Assembly: GCA_030587525.1 (NCBI GenBank) | Contig: JAUQYW010000608.1 | Coordinates: forward strand, 1 to 15,966 | Source: Candidatus Sigynarchaeota archaeon | GTDB lineage: Archaea; Asgardarchaeota; Lokiarchaeia; Sigynarchaeales; Sigynarchaeaceae | Direction of reading: 5' to 3' | DNA: 15,966 bases | In this document: piece by piece, positions 8,126 through 15,850 of the stretch | Numbering within the stretch: position 1 is the stretch's first letter | Layout of the letters: each line of letters opens with the position of its first letter | Notes under the pieces: model-generated | Seen by the model: only the letters and a program-made list of their open reading frames with translations | Databases searched by the model: none | Told to the model about the DNA's origin: nothing | Position numbers and translations under genes: made by a program

Positions 8126-8701
8126 TCAGGTGTAAAAGTAATCCCGTGTCATGTTCGTGTCGTCGCCTTTTTTCTTATTCTCCTTGACATTCTTGTCATC
8201 GGGAGGAGGCGTGCCGGCGGGCCCTGGAGGCTGTAGACCGAACAGCTGGAAAGCAGCGCTCATCATCTTCGTGAACATCTCGGGGTCGAACATGCTATTG
8301 ATGGAATCATACAACTCGTCGAGATCAGCGGGGTCGTTGGGAACTAACCGGAAACCCGTGCCATCCTCGAGGGTGTCCACCCGGAATCCTGGGCCGGAAT
8401 CCTCTTCCTCCCCATCCGCTTCGTCGTCATCTTCGGCTTGATCTTCATCGCCTTTTTCCTCGTCATCGTTCATGAGCTTCGAGAATTTCTTCATCATATT
8501 CTTGCTTCCCGCGCCCAACGTGTTCTCGATCATGGACTTGAGCATGTCAATGCTCACGCCCGGGGCCATTTTCTTGAACTGGATGATAACGGCGTCGTTG
8601 TTCTTGTCCTTGGTGATCTTGATGTTTTCCTTGAATTGATCGAACAGCGAGGAAAAATCGAATGGCATATCGTCGTCTTTCTTGGTCTTTCCCACTTGCA
8701 T
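8126..8701 (-). CDS. Small acidic protein P2, paralogue of 2425-3000
   Basis: A 191-residue protein of unknown family and homologous to P1. Matching blocks are: FDFSSLFDQFKENIKITKDK (14-33) with FNLDDLRDKLNELKDKIKITKEK; DAVIIQFKK (36-44) with GVIVKFEDP; IDMLKSM (51-57) with PEMLKNM; GFRVDTLEDGTGFRLVPNDP (105-124) with GVEVEPVEGGLKFKTSDP; and NSMFDPEMFTKMM (135-147) with SQILNPEFFMNML. P2 differs by an intensely acidic insert (about 78-101) in the middle and by a short proline-rich, lysine-rich C-terminus. No signal peptide or membrane segment is seen. Met12 (at 8668) is an equally plausible start, because the alignment with P1 begins just after it and neither start has a clear ribosome binding site. 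The gene ends 124 bp before the SIR2/TPR gene in the same direction, so co-expression is possible. Function is not recognised. Confidence 0.8.
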   Translation of the reverse strand: MQVGKTKKDDDMPFDFSSLFDQFKENIKITKDKNNDAVIIQFKKMAPGVSIDMLKSMIENTLGAGSKNMMKKFSKLMNDDEEKGDEDQAEDDDEADGEEEDSGPGFRVDTLEDGTGFRLVPNDPADLDELYDSINSMFDPEMFTKMMSAAFQLFGLQPPGPAGTPPPDDKNVKENKKKGDDTNMTRDYFYT

Positions 8702-8774
8702 GTCACCATGTTAACGAGGCGGCGATGCCCTAAAAACTACCCGATAACAAATTAGTTTCCATGGATAGATTCGA

Positions 8775-10421
8775 TCATTTCAGAATCGCGCCATTTCGTG
8801 CATCTGACACGTGTTCAGCATAATGCTTCAAGAATCCGGTTAAATGCTTTCGATCGGGAGCCTTCCACGACTTTTTGCGACGATCCAGCTCCGAGCAAGC
8901 CACTAATAAATCCAGTTTGCGCCCGGGAATGTCAATCTTGATGCGATCCCCTTGTTGAACGAGCGCGATCGGGCCGCCATCCATTGCTTCGGGAACAACG
9001 TGGCCTATGCAAGGTCCCCGCGTCGCGCCGGAATAGCGCCCATCCGTGACCATGGCAACGGAATCCCCGAGGCCCATGCCCACGAGGATCGCCGCGGGCA
9101 GCGACAGCTCGCGCATGCCAGGCCCGCCCCGCGGTCCTTCATATCGTATCACTAACACGTCACTCACGCTCACATTATTGTTGATCAAGGCAGCCTTCAC
9201 GCTTTCCTCGGAATCAAACACGCGTGCCGGTCCCTCGTGAACGAGCATCTTCGATTCGACACCGGATTGCTTAACGATCGCCCCGCCTGGAGCAAGCGTG
9301 CCATGAAGCACGGCGAGACCACCTTCTGCCGCGATCGGATTCGTAATAGGGTGGATCACTTTCGCATCCATGATCTCGACCCGCTGTAAGAACTCGCGCA
9401 GCGTGGTACCATCGACCCTCGGCGTGCTGGTGTTCAAGATCGACTGCAATGCTTTCAGCAGCGCGGGTACGCCACCTGCCAGGTGAAGATCCGTGATGGT
9501 GTATGGCGATGTCGGCTTGAACTTGGCGATCAACGGCGTGGTGCGGCTCAGCTGGTCGAAATCATCCATAAAGAAGGGGAATCCGATTTCTGCAGCCAGC
9601 GCGGGCAGATGTAACGTCATGTTCGAAGAACCTCCGAAAGCCAAGCCCACGCGGGCAGCGTTGGTGATGCTCTCTTCGGTGATGAATTTCTCTGCCTTCA
9701 TCCCTGCCTTGACGAGGCGCATGATGGTGTTGCCGGCCTCCCGCGCGAGCCGGAACTGCCCAGCTTCCAGCGCGTTGATCGTGGAGCTTCCGGGCAAGGC
9801 AATGCCCATGGTCTCGAGAATGCAAGCCATCGTGGAAGCCGTGCCCATCATATTGCACGCCCCGGCCCCGGTGCACGTTTCCGACTCGATTTCGTAGAAT
9901 TGATCCGCCGTGATCTTACCGCTGTTGTACTGCCCGATGGCTTCCTTGATATCGGACGTCACGCACACCTTGTCAGCGAATTGTTTCGGTTTCATGACGC
10001 CGCCAGGCACGAAGATGACAGGCAAGTTCACCCTCGCCGCGGCCATGAGCATACCCGGGATGATCTTGTCGCAAGAGCACAGCATAACTGCGCCGGCGAA
10101 GTTGTAGGCGTTGATCGTGAGCTCGACCGACGCCGCGATGATTTCCCTGGACGGTAACACCTGGTGCATTCCACGCCCCTGGCAAATGCCATCGCACAAG
10201 CCTATCGTGTTGAACTCCAGCGGCGTACCACCTGCTTCGATGACGCCGTGCTTGACCCACTCCGCTAGTTCTCGAAGGTGCACGTGGCCGGGGTTGAGTT
10301 CAGACCAAGAATTCGCGATGGCAATCAAGGGTTTTTGAAGCTCTTCATCCGAGCGCCCGAGCGCTTTGAAAAGCGCTCGCTCGTATGCTCGTTCCGGGGG
10401 CAACTTGGTATCGCGCGCCAT
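8775..10421 (-). CDS. ilvD: Dihydroxy-acid dehydratase (IlvD/Edd family)
   Basis: A 548-residue Fe-S dehydratase, the usual length for the family. Dihydroxy-acid dehydratase converts 2,3-dihydroxy-isovalerate and its methylvalerate homologue to 2-oxo acids in valine and isoleucine synthesis. Motifs seen are IANSWSELNPGHVHL (35-49), EFNTIGLCDGICQGRGM (69-85), SCDKIIPGMLMAAARVNLP (116-134) with Cys117, ETCTGAGACNMMGTASTM (181-198) with Cys183, and DGRYSGATRGPCIGHVVPEA with the catalytic-base Ser464. The first cluster cysteine of [2Fe-2S] enzymes (PC.IHL) is Gly45 here, and Cys76 in LCDG may take part instead, as in many archaeal and clostridial members. 'QGRGMHQVLPSRE' also departs from the classic GHEGM. 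A related sugar-acid dehydratase activity cannot be excluded, since no other ilv gene is nearby. The start is fixed by a strong Shine-Dalgarno sequence. Confidence 0.88.
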   Translation of the reverse strand: MARDTKLPPERAYERALFKALGRSDEELQKPLIAIANSWSELNPGHVHLRELAEWVKHGVIEAGGTPLEFNTIGLCDGICQGRGMHQVLPSREIIAASVELTINAYNFAGAVMLCSCDKIIPGMLMAAARVNLPVIFVPGGVMKPKQFADKVCVTSDIKEAIGQYNSGKITADQFYEIESETCTGAGACNMMGTASTMACILETMGIALPGSSTINALEAGQFRLAREAGNTIMRLVKAGMKAEKFITEESITNAARVGLAFGGSSNMTLHLPALAAEIGFPFFMDDFDQLSRTTPLIAKFKPTSPYTITDLHLAGGVPALLKALQSILNTSTPRVDGTTLREFLQRVEIMDAKVIHPITNPIAAEGGLAVLHGTLAPGGAIVKQSGVESKMLVHEGPARVFDSEESVKAALINNNVSVSDVLVIRYEGPRGGPGMRELSLPAAILVGMGLGDSVAMVTDGRYSGATRGPCIGHVVPEAMDGGPIALVQQGDRIKIDIPGRKLDLLVACSELDRRKKSWKAPDRKHLTGFLKHYAEHVSDARNGAILK

Positions 10422-10425
10422 GCTC

Positions 10426-10433
10426 TTCCTTCC
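10426..10433 (-). promoter_or_regulatory. Ribosome binding site of ilvD
   Basis: GGAAGGAA on the minus strand ends four bases before the ATG at 10421. It is the strongest Shine-Dalgarno match in the window and fixes the ilvD start. It also shows that this organism uses leadered translation for at least some genes. Confidence 0.6.
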
Positions 10434-10503
10434 GCTCGAAGTTAATTATCTGTTATGACCGTGCGAATCAGCAAGCGCGCGTGGAAAATAAATGAATGAA
10501 GAT

Positions 10504-10521
10504 AAAAAAAATATGAAAAAA
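10504..10521 (-). terminator. Double T-run terminator of the surface protein gene
   Basis: On the minus strand, directly after the TAA of the surface protein gene, come T6, then CATA, then T8. This is the clearest archaeal-type oligo-U terminator in the window. It indicates that ilvD, 100 bp further on, has its own promoter. Confidence 0.65.
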
Positions 10522-13500
10522 TTACACCTTGAACACATTCTTGCATTCTGGACACTGGATATCCTTCCCGATATAGTTCGGAAAGTTGTCTTGCGTGATC
10601 GACATTGGTTTCCCGCATTTCGAGCACACGATTATCCGCAACAGTATGTTCTTGCAATCGGGGCACGTGAATCGCTGCGCGAGGTCTGGGTCGGTAAATT
10701 TGTATTCTTTTGTGCAAGACGGACACTGGTATTTTCCAAGCGTCACGGGCGAAGCCTTAGCTGCAGGCGCACCCTGGTATTGCGATGGTGGATGAATGCT
10801 AGCCGGAGCTTGAACATTCGGCAATTTTTTGACGGATGCAGCCCGTATTTTCCCTTGTTTTTTCTCTTTCGGTGCAAGATTCGCCGTCTTCGCTTTCTTC
10901 TTCCGGGCCGATGCAGCCGCACCGATGGCGATGGCGAAACCGGCGATGGCGACGATCACGATGACCCACGCCGTCGGGAACTGGGCTGACACGACCAGCG
11001 TGTCCGAGAACGGGGTGGCCGTGAATAATGCATCCGCGCACGAGATGCTGAATGGGTAGGTCCCGGGTTCGAGCGCGATCGTGAACGTGTAATTGCAGCC
11101 GTCCATATAATTGTCGTCGAGCGGATCTTGCTTGGCCATGGCAAACACGCTGCCGTTAATCGTGATGTTGACGTACGTGGGCGCGTTGTTGTCCAAGTCC
11201 GTGTAGATTATCGAGATCGTGAAGTTAGCGGGCCCGACAGAACCGCCAGGAGGTGACACGTGCAACGTGTCTAGCGTGGGCGTGAAGATATTAACGACCA
11301 GGGAGAACGTGCCTGTACTGTTCTGGTGGGTCGAATCCGCGCACCAGAATTGATAGGTGTATGTACCCGGATCCAGGGAAATGTTGGCTTGGTACAGGCT
11401 CCCGTCCATATAATTCACGTCCGATGGATTCTGCTTGGCTATGCTGTACACGGTCCCGTTGATCGTGACATTCACGTACCTGGGCGCGTTGTTGTCGATA
11501 TCCGTGTACGTTATCCGGAATAAGTAATGTGCCGGGCTCTCCGGGTTGGATGGTGGGTTCGCTTGAGGCCCGCTGAGCGAAGGCCAGAGAAGATTGGTCT
11601 CGTTAACGACTAGCGTGTATGTCTGCGAAACGATCGAGAACAACCCGTCGCTACATTCGAAATGATAGGAATAATTACCGGGCTGCAAGTACGAGAAGGT
11701 CCGGTTGTACATGCACCCGTCGTTGTACATGACGTCCGATGAATCATTCTTGAACATTGAATACGTAACGCCGTCGAAGATGATGTGGACATAGACGGAT
11801 GCATTGTCGTCCAGATCGCGATAAACGATGGAAATGTAGGACGTCCCGCGCTGATCGCCGGAATCCGACCACATGTCCATATTGATCAGCTCCGGATCGT
11901 GCGCGTTCGGCGAAAGTGGCACGTCGGTAGTAGTGACCTGGATGGAATAATTGCTTGGAAGTCCCATAACGAAATATTGGAAAGTCCCGTTCACCAGGAT
12001 GCCAGAAAACTTCTCATAATACGCGATACTGCCCTCCGGCGACTCCAGCACCCAGCATTCGAATGGCCGGTTCATCGCGTGGCGTATCTCGGTGCCGGTA
12101 ACGGTGAATTGTTGATCCCCATAGTTAAGCACGACGATCGGCACCACACTACCAACTTGCACGTTCGTGAAGATGCGAACCGGTTCATGCGAGTCGACGA
12201 GATAATTGCTACCGTTGTTGTGAACGATGGCACGCGTTGCCCCGTCGATCGTGCGGTTGTTCCACGTCGAATTCACGAAGAATTCCCCGCCACCAGCGCT
12301 CACGAACCGGTCAGTACGGTTTTGCGTGATCAAAGGAATACGCGTGTGCACCGTGTAGTTGTAGAACATACCGTCGAATGCGATTGGGTAATAGAGGTCA
12401 ACGACCACCCCCGCATACGGCCCGGCCGCGGCGGAGAACAGGCCGTCGAACGCGTCGAAACGGTACGTATAGCTTCCCACAGATGACAGACTCGTGCTCA
12501 GTTCATAGATGCAACCATCGACGTAGTTGTTGTCGAGTGGATCCTTCCTTGTCATCGCGTAAATGGTTGAATTGACGGTTACATTCAAGAATGAAGGTCC
12601 ATTGTTGTCTGCATCAGTATAGATCACCGAGAACACGAAAAGCGTGGACCCGTTATAACCGGTAAGTGGCGTCACATTTCCGGCAGATAGAGATGGTGAA
12701 TGAGTGTTGCTCAAGCTAACGGTCGGTCCCGAAATAGTTCCAGTGGAGATACTGGAAACCCCATCGCTTGCATCGAATTGGTATGAATACGCATACGTCG
12801 CGGGCTGTAAATACGTCGAATACTTGTACACGCAGCCGTCCGCGTATGTTGTTTCCGTGGGATTCTGTTTTGCCATAACATACGATGTGCCGTTGATCGT
12901 TACGTTGATCGAGACCGGAGCGTAGTCATCCGCGTCGGTGAATGTCACCCGGAAGGTAAACAACGTGTTTTGATAGCCCGAGCTCGGTAAAACCGTGCTC
13001 AACCCGAGCGTCGGGACGTGCGTGTTAGGAGAAAGTGAAACCGTCGTCCCGGCCATCTGGAGGCAATACGTGTAATTAGACGTGAGCCATTTCGAATAGA
13101 AGGTTCCGTTCAAGAGGAACCCAGAATACTGGTCGTAATACGCGAGGCTACCTTCGGGGGATTGGAGTACCCAGCACTTGAACATCTTGTTTATGAAAAC
13201 GCGCTCGGTTTCACCGATCACGGTGAACTCTTGATCTCCAGTTATCCAATACACGACCGAGATGAGGACCTTGCGCCCTATGGCCAAGTCTGTAAAAACC
13301 CGCGTGGGTTCATGGGATCCGACGCGTAATTGCTGGCTTCCATAATCATTAACGATGACACGGGATGTCCCGTTGATTTGCCGATTACTCAAGGAAGATG
13401 CTACCGTGATAATGCCAGTTCCGGAAAACGTCTCTGTACCAAAAATGGTCGTGTGGGGATTATTCGCATTTTCGTACCATCCTGTCCAGCTATACAACAT

Positions 13501-15357
13501 ACCACCAGTTGGTGAAATGGAATATTCGGCGTCGACTTCCAAATAGCTATAAACAATCGAGCCAGCAAGCTGCACACCGTCAGACGCGTTGAAATGATAG
13601 GTATAATTGTTGATCGATGCCAGGGTCGTTTGACAGACGTAGACGCACCCGTCGACATAGTTTGTGTCGAGCGAATCTTGCTTGCTCATTGAATACGTGG
13701 CAGTCGAGTTGGACGAGGTCACGTTGACCGTGATCGAGGCGGGCGCATTGTTATCCGGGTCAGAATACCGAACCGTGAATTCGAAGTACGTGATCCGCGC
13801 AAAACCATGAGCCGGGCTCACAGCTCCATTATTCAACGACGGGGCATTCAAGTTAGTAAGCCCCACGGTCAAGATGCTCGTGGCCGTGCCCACGGAGTAC
13901 CGGGTATCGCTGCAATTGAACCCGTAATTCCATATACCCGGCTGGATATATAACGAAAGCACAAACACGCAGCCATCCGCGTAGTTCGTGTCCGATGGAG
14001 TCTGCTTATGCATCGGGTAGGAGGAGCTATTCAACATCAAGACCATGGTCACCGGATAATTGTTGTCCAAATCCGTGTATGTTAATTGGAAGTTAAACTG
14101 CGTTACCTGGGTTCCGCTCAGGGGGGAGACCCCTGCCGGTGTAAGCGATGGCGCGTTGCGATTTGGCAAGACTGGTGTTACGAGCGGGAACATATCGTAT
14201 AATCCCGGTTGTGGCACGCCAACATAGAACAATTGGTATGGATCGCTCCAAACGATGCCATCGTTTGTCGCGCCGGGGTATTTTACAGAATAATCGCTCC
14301 AGTAATTGCCGTGCGATGTTTTGTTCCAATCATTGTTGAGCGACATCCCCACTCCAAGTCCGGCTTGGATATAATTACTTAGAAAGTTATTTAAATAAAC
14401 CACGTTGAACCGGGCACGATCCAGTAATATACCGAAATTTACACTGCGTGACACGTTGTTCTCGGCAATCTCGTTCCCCGAACTGTTTCGACCAGCCGAT
14501 GCGCTCAAATAAATGCCAATATTGCAATGGGAGATGATGTTTGCAGTGATATTGTTGTCGTCGGCATCATTCAACATGATGCCAGCCTGGCGCGAGTCTG
14601 AAACGGCGTTGCCGTCGACCTCATTATTGTTCGAGAAGATGAGAGATATACCATACGACGCGTTACTGCTGATAGCCGTGTTGCCGGTTATTGTGCTTCC
14701 ACTCACTTCAGAGAAGATGATGCCAGCTATTCCAACATCAGTTGCATCGTTTGCCGAGATAAGAACCGTTGATGAACTAGCGACGCCGATGGCGTAAACC
14801 GAGTTGTTCCGCACGATGTTCGAAGTTACGTTGCATGCCGTCGTGTTCGTGACGCCAATTCCCGCATAGATGTTGAACGATGCATTGCTGGCGTTGACCA
14901 GGATGTTGTTCGACCATGCGATCACGATGCCCATGTTGTTGTTCTGAACCGTACAATTCGTCACGGTCACGTAGCTGCTGTGATTCACGCATATTCCGAC
15001 TTGATTCACCCCGATCGCACCCTGAAACGTGCAATTCTTGATTTTCACGTACGTGTTCGTGTTATTGATGTATAAACATGCGCCGGTGGCTCCAACGCTG
15101 TTGATCTGCAAATCCTTTATGACATAAGGATCCCCTTCCGTGCCCGTTCCATTGCCAGTGCAAAACGTGGCCAGTTCCGAGTTGCTGTTAATGAACACCG
15201 GGGCGCTGATCCAGGAATTCCGGGTTCCGTTTCCCGTGGACACGAAAATTGTGCTCTTATCATCTTCACGCATCAGAAAAATCAATGCGGAAGAGATCGC
15301 TAGAAAAAATAAGAACTTTTTTATGAAACTATCCTTGAATTGCCATTGTTTAATCAT
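10522..15357 (-). CDS. Giant cell-surface protein with beta-helix, Ig-like repeats and cytoplasmic zinc ribbons
   Basis: A 1611-residue membrane protein. Residues about 11-29 are a signal anchor. Residues about 50-390 form a NosD-like right-handed beta-helix with many 'N-x-(I/V)-xx-N' turns, ending in the typical GNYWSDY block (350-356). Seven beta-sandwich repeats follow, marked by YTDxDNN at residues 427, 531, 806, 913, 1179, 1284 and 1385, each continuing as NVTINGxxYxMxKQxPxDxNYxDGCxY. Two copies of a separate ~165-residue domain (CWVLxSPEGSxAYY at 728 and 1101) sit after repeats 2 and 4. A transmembrane helix starts at 1462 and is followed by a basic, Pro/Ala-rich linker. Two zinc ribbons end the protein (Cys1545/1548/1565/1568 and Cys1578/1581/1602/1605). 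The outside part is dense in N-glycosylation sequons. It is probably an adhesion, sheath or receptor-like protein; beta-helix enzymatic activity on polysaccharide is an alternative. The ligand is unknown. Confidence 0.88.
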   Translation of the reverse strand: MIKQWQFKDSFIKKFLFFLAISSALIFLMREDDKSTIFVSTGNGTRNSWISAPVFINSNSELATFCTGNGTGTEGDPYVIKDLQINSVGATGACLYINNTNTYVKIKNCTFQGAIGVNQVGICVNHSSYVTVTNCTVQNNNMGIVIAWSNNILVNASNASFNIYAGIGVTNTTACNVTSNIVRNNSVYAIGVASSSTVLISANDATDVGIAGIIFSEVSGSTITGNTAISSNASYGISLIFSNNNEVDGNAVSDSRQAGIMLNDADDNNITANIISHCNIGIYLSASAGRNSSGNEIAENNVSRSVNFGILLDRARFNVVYLNNFLSNYIQAGLGVGMSLNNDWNKTSHGNYWSDYSVKYPGATNDGIVWSDPYQLFYVGVPQPGLYDMFPLVTPVLPNRNAPSLTPAGVSPLSGTQVTQFNFQLTYTDLDNNYPVTMVLMLNSSSYPMHKQTPSDTNYADGCVFVLSLYIQPGIWNYGFNCSDTRYSVGTATSILTVGLTNLNAPSLNNGAVSPAHGFARITYFEFTVRYSDPDNNAPASITVNVTSSNSTATYSMSKQDSLDTNYVDGCVYVCQTTLASINNYTYHFNASDGVQLAGSIVYSYLEVDAEYSISPTGGMLYSWTGWYENANNPHTTIFGTETFSGTGIITVASSLSNRQINGTSRVIVNDYGSQQLRVGSHEPTRVFTDLAIGRKVLISVVYWITGDQEFTVIGETERVFINKMFKCWVLQSPEGSLAYYDQYSGFLLNGTFYSKWLTSNYTYCLQMAGTTVSLSPNTHVPTLGLSTVLPSSGYQNTLFTFRVTFTDADDYAPVSINVTINGTSYVMAKQNPTETTYADGCVYKYSTYLQPATYAYSYQFDASDGVSSISTGTISGPTVSLSNTHSPSLSAGNVTPLTGYNGSTLFVFSVIYTDADNNGPSFLNVTVNSTIYAMTRKDPLDNNYVDGCIYELSTSLSSVGSYTYRFDAFDGLFSAAAGPYAGVVVDLYYPIAFDGMFYNYTVHTRIPLITQNRTDRFVSAGGGEFFVNSTWNNRTIDGATRAIVHNNGSNYLVDSHEPVRIFTNVQVGSVVPIVVLNYGDQQFTVTGTEIRHAMNRPFECWVLESPEGSIAYYEKFSGILVNGTFQYFVMGLPSNYSIQVTTTDVPLSPNAHDPELINMDMWSDSGDQRGTSYISIVYRDLDDNASVYVHIIFDGVTYSMFKNDSSDVMYNDGCMYNRTFSYLQPGNYSYHFECSDGLFSIVSQTYTLVVNETNLLWPSLSGPQANPPSNPESPAHYLFRITYTDIDNNAPRYVNVTINGTVYSIAKQNPSDVNYMDGSLYQANISLDPGTYTYQFWCADSTHQNSTGTFSLVVNIFTPTLDTLHVSPPGGSVGPANFTISIIYTDLDNNAPTYVNITINGSVFAMAKQDPLDDNYMDGCNYTFTIALEPGTYPFSISCADALFTATPFSDTLVVSAQFPTAWVIVIVAIAGFAIAIGAAASARKKKAKTANLAPKEKKQGKIRAASVKKLPNVQAPASIHPPSQYQGAPAAKASPVTLGKYQCPSCTKEYKFTDPDLAQRFTCPDCKNILLRIIVCSKCGKPMSITQDNFPNYIGKDIQCPECKNVFKV
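10978..14175 (-). repeat. Modular protein repeats in the surface protein gene
   Basis: This stretch encodes seven ~100-residue beta-sandwich repeats (R1-R7) and two ~165-residue 'CWVL' domains (A1, A2) in the order R1-R2-A1-R3-R4-A2-R5-R6-R7. Anchor residues show the spacing: R1 to R2 is 104 residues, R3 to R4 is 107, R5 to R6 is 105 and R6 to R7 is 101. A1 to A2 is 373, R1 to R3 is 379 and R2 to R4 is 382. The R-R-A module was therefore duplicated as a unit of about 1.12 kb. R1, R5 and R7 carry a Cys pair (DGC..Y and F/S.CxD) that could form a disulfide; the other repeats lack one of the two. Confidence 0.8.
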
Positions 15358-15368
15358 GTGTTATCAAT

Positions 15369-15376
15369 CCTTCCTT
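15369..15376 (-). promoter_or_regulatory. Ribosome binding site of the surface protein gene
   Basis: AAGGAAGG on the minus strand lies 11 bases before the ATG at 15357. The spacing is a little long, but no in-frame start codon lies closer, and the residues that follow this ATG begin a normal signal anchor. The start is therefore supported. Confidence 0.45.
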
Positions 15377-15739
15377 TTATTTCTCGAAAGAATCATTCTT
15401 CCTCGTACTTCCATCCGTTGCTGGAAAATCCAACCAAACATATTCCAGATGTGTTGTTGTATGGTTCGTTGATATGCTTTTTTAACGCGATGTTTCTATG
15501 GAAATAGAAGATGGCATACGATGTGCACCCAAAGCTACATCATTTCGTGGATAGAAAAGAAAATGGAGAACTTCTTTTCACAGTGATATGTATTGGATCG
15601 AATCGGGAATATGTACCATTTCAAGGGGGGAATCGATGAAGGATGAGATTATATAATTAAATCATAAAAATCAATATCATTGACCATATCGAACACCTAG
15701 GCCTGGAGAGACGCAATTTATCACGAAATCCCACGAAGA

Positions 15740-15759
15740 CCACGGCCTTCAGGCCGTGG
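15740..15759. repeat. Perfect 8-bp-stem hairpin of the insertion element
   Basis: Arms CCACGGCC and GGCCGTGG enclose a TTCA tetraloop. Hairpins of the form CCACGCC-TTCA-GGCGTGG are common at the ends of IS200/IS605 elements. It lies 91 bp before the tnpB start. It would serve as the TnpA recognition hairpin; a terminator role is less likely because no T-run follows on either strand. Confidence 0.7.
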
Positions 15760-15821
15760 ATACGACGGGAAGAAATGTCGCGCCAAGGTGATCTCCAGAA
15801 ATTCAGCACACCCCCGCCATC

Positions 15822-15828
15822 TATAAAT
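15822..15828 (+). promoter_or_regulatory. TATA box of tnpB
   Basis: TATAAAT ends 22 bases before the ATG at 15851. Archaeal transcription usually starts about 25 bases after the TATA box, so the transcript should begin at or within a few bases of the start codon, giving a leaderless mRNA. No Shine-Dalgarno sequence precedes this ATG, which agrees. Confidence 0.5.
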
Positions 15829-15850
15829 CCATGCACGATGGAAACAAGCA

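Larger units (their letters stand above)
15358..15850. other. Divergent intergenic region between surface protein and tnpB
   Basis: Almost 500 bp without a convincing gene. From left to right it holds the ribosome binding site of the surface protein gene and an A/T-rich upstream stretch that should contain its promoter; T-rich and A-rich tracts near 15478-15485 and 15650-15668 are candidates but not convincing. It then holds the hairpin and TATA box of the insertion element. No tnpA gene is present on either strand. Confidence 0.5.

Noticed and set aside
10492..10989. 165-residue plus-strand open frame
   Set aside because: It covers the T-run terminator and the zinc-ribbon end of the surface gene in antisense; no supporting motif.
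11785..12486. 233-residue plus-strand open frame inside the surface protein gene
   Set aside because: It is antisense to repeats R4, A2 and R5 and reads as a mirror of the repeated DNA; no family motif.
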